The translations under genes were made by a program, and so were the position numbers. Below are positions 32,375-32,929 of a stretch of 32,929 bases of DNA, piece after piece (position 1 is the first letter of the stretch; every line of letters begins with the position of its first letter). Below the pieces are notes generated by a model. The model saw only the letters and a program-made list of their open reading frames with translations. It made no database searches and was not told the origin of the DNA. Source of the stretch: Spirochaetia bacterium. Its GTDB lineage: Bacteria; Spirochaetota; Spirochaetia; Treponematales; Rectinemataceae. The stretch is from assembly GCA_029975555.1 (NCBI GenBank), contig JARKOY010000092.1, positions 1 to 32,929 on the forward strand. Reading direction: 5' to 3'.

Positions 32375-32929
32375 TCAGTCCTTCGTGTAGTCCACCGTTA
32401 ATCCGTAGATAAAAGGGATCAAATACTCGCTGTGGGGGATGATGCATTGATTGAGGATGTTGATGTTCCTGTCCTGTGCGTGAAGATTGGTCTTGACGTG
32501 CAGCTCGATCTCCAGGGGGTTCTTCTTCCATTGCTCAGGGACATCAAAGAAGGCCTTCATGTTCCACAGCCAATCGACGAGCTTCCCCGTGATCTCGCCA
32601 GAAGTGGGGTCCTTGTTGTAGGAGAAGACGTACTTGTACTTGATCAAAGGCGTCCTATCTTTTTCTAAATCGTTATAAGTTCCTAGCGTGGTGTCTTTAA
32701 AGAGCAAGTTGTCATCCCTGAACTTTTTCATTTTATATTCTTCTTCGAAGTACTGATTGTTCTCTATCTTGGCCTTCTTGTAGTCCGACTGCCAGAGGTA
32801 GCCGTCCTCGTGCAGGTAGGAGATGTGCGTGGTCGTCGTTTTCTGTTCCCCATTCAAGGCGATGGCCTCTTGTCCTAAGAATTGCATCTGCATGGTTATG
32901 ATGAACCCTTTGTTGTTTAATCGATAATG
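32375..32929 (-). CDS. Partial unknown protein, AT-rich
   Basis: The frame is open from the window edge to a TGA at 32375-32377, giving about 184 residues without a true start; an internal ATG at 32893 is preceded by more open frame. The protein is rich in Lys, Asn and Tyr, with alternating strand-like segments (LVDWLWNMKAFFDVPEQWKK, EIELHVKTNLHAQDRNI). I recognise no family and no membrane segment. Base composition is visibly more AT-rich than the rest of the window, hinting at horizontal acquisition. Confidence 0.65.
   Translation of the reverse strand, partial: HYRLNNKGFIITMQMQFLGQEAIALNGEQKTTTTHISYLHEDGYLWQSDYKKAKIENNQYFEEEYKMKKFRDDNLLFKDTTLGTYNDLEKDRTPLIKYKYVFSYNKDPTSGEITGKLVDWLWNMKAFFDVPEQWKKNPLEIELHVKTNLHAQDRNINILNQCIIPHSEYLIPFIYGLTVDYTKD

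Overview
This 32.9 kb window is a gene-dense, moderately GC-rich bacterial chromosome segment, most likely from a spirochaete (Spirochaetota, perhaps a Treponema, Rectinema or Spirochaeta relative). The reasons are gene order and content: rpsB-tsf-frr-uppS-cdsA-dxr-rseP without pyrH, rpsF-ssb-rpsR-DUF2232-rplI followed by dnaB, several lipoproteins with loose lipoboxes, and paired MdlAB-like ABC exporter genes. This is an inference; no rRNA gene or species marker is present. Most of the window is housekeeping. I see no CRISPR array, prophage or complete insertion sequence. No gene-free stretch exceeds about 240 bases; the longest (9875-10111) holds the divergent hisS and rpsF promoters and the rpsF leader.

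Layout. 1-62 is the start of a minus-strand gene leaving the window, with a zinc-ribbon-like N-terminus. 185-3481 encodes a lipoprotein, a bifunctional NAD(P)HX repair enzyme and a Nudix hydrolase. 3465-5004 is xseB/xseA (exonuclease VII), divergent from a DEAH helicase at 5086-7770. 7789-9874 is hisS-trmB on the minus strand. 10004-12876 is the rpsF-ssb-rpsR-DUF2232-rplI operon, with a clear promoter, a structured leader and a strong terminator, followed by dnaB. 14314-20832 is a long minus-strand translation, isoprenoid and envelope operon (rpsB, tsf, frr, uppS, cdsA, dxr, rseP), with maf upstream of it. A tRNA-Arg(CCG) with its own sigma70-type promoter follows. It abuts a thioredoxin-DsbD fusion gene. 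23165-26000 carries three consecutive lipoprotein genes related to LPP20/DUF6175 types. rnhA and a heterodimeric ABC exporter diverge at 26.5 kb. rluA-type and pgeF genes follow, then a 56-residue ferredoxin as a stand-alone unit, and finally a 5'-truncated AT-rich gene of unknown function.

How the genes work together. The rpsF and rpsB operons supply ribosomal proteins, translation factors and SSB. uppS, cdsA and dxr feed undecaprenyl carrier, phospholipid and isoprenoid synthesis, and RseP handles envelope-stress proteolysis. xseAB, dnaB, rnhA, ssb and the Nudix enzyme serve DNA replication and repair. Nnr, Nudix, Maf and PgeF are metabolite-repair or nucleotide-sanitising enzymes.

The most interesting pattern is regulatory. 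Seven first-in-unit genes lack a Shine-Dalgarno sequence at a normal distance and have a -10-like hexamer only 6-9 nt before the start codon, which suggests leaderless mRNAs. Operon-internal genes nearly all have good Shine-Dalgarno sequences. I found no clear case of a wholly new system; the lipoprotein trio and the thioredoxin-DsbD fusion are the best candidates for under-described biology.
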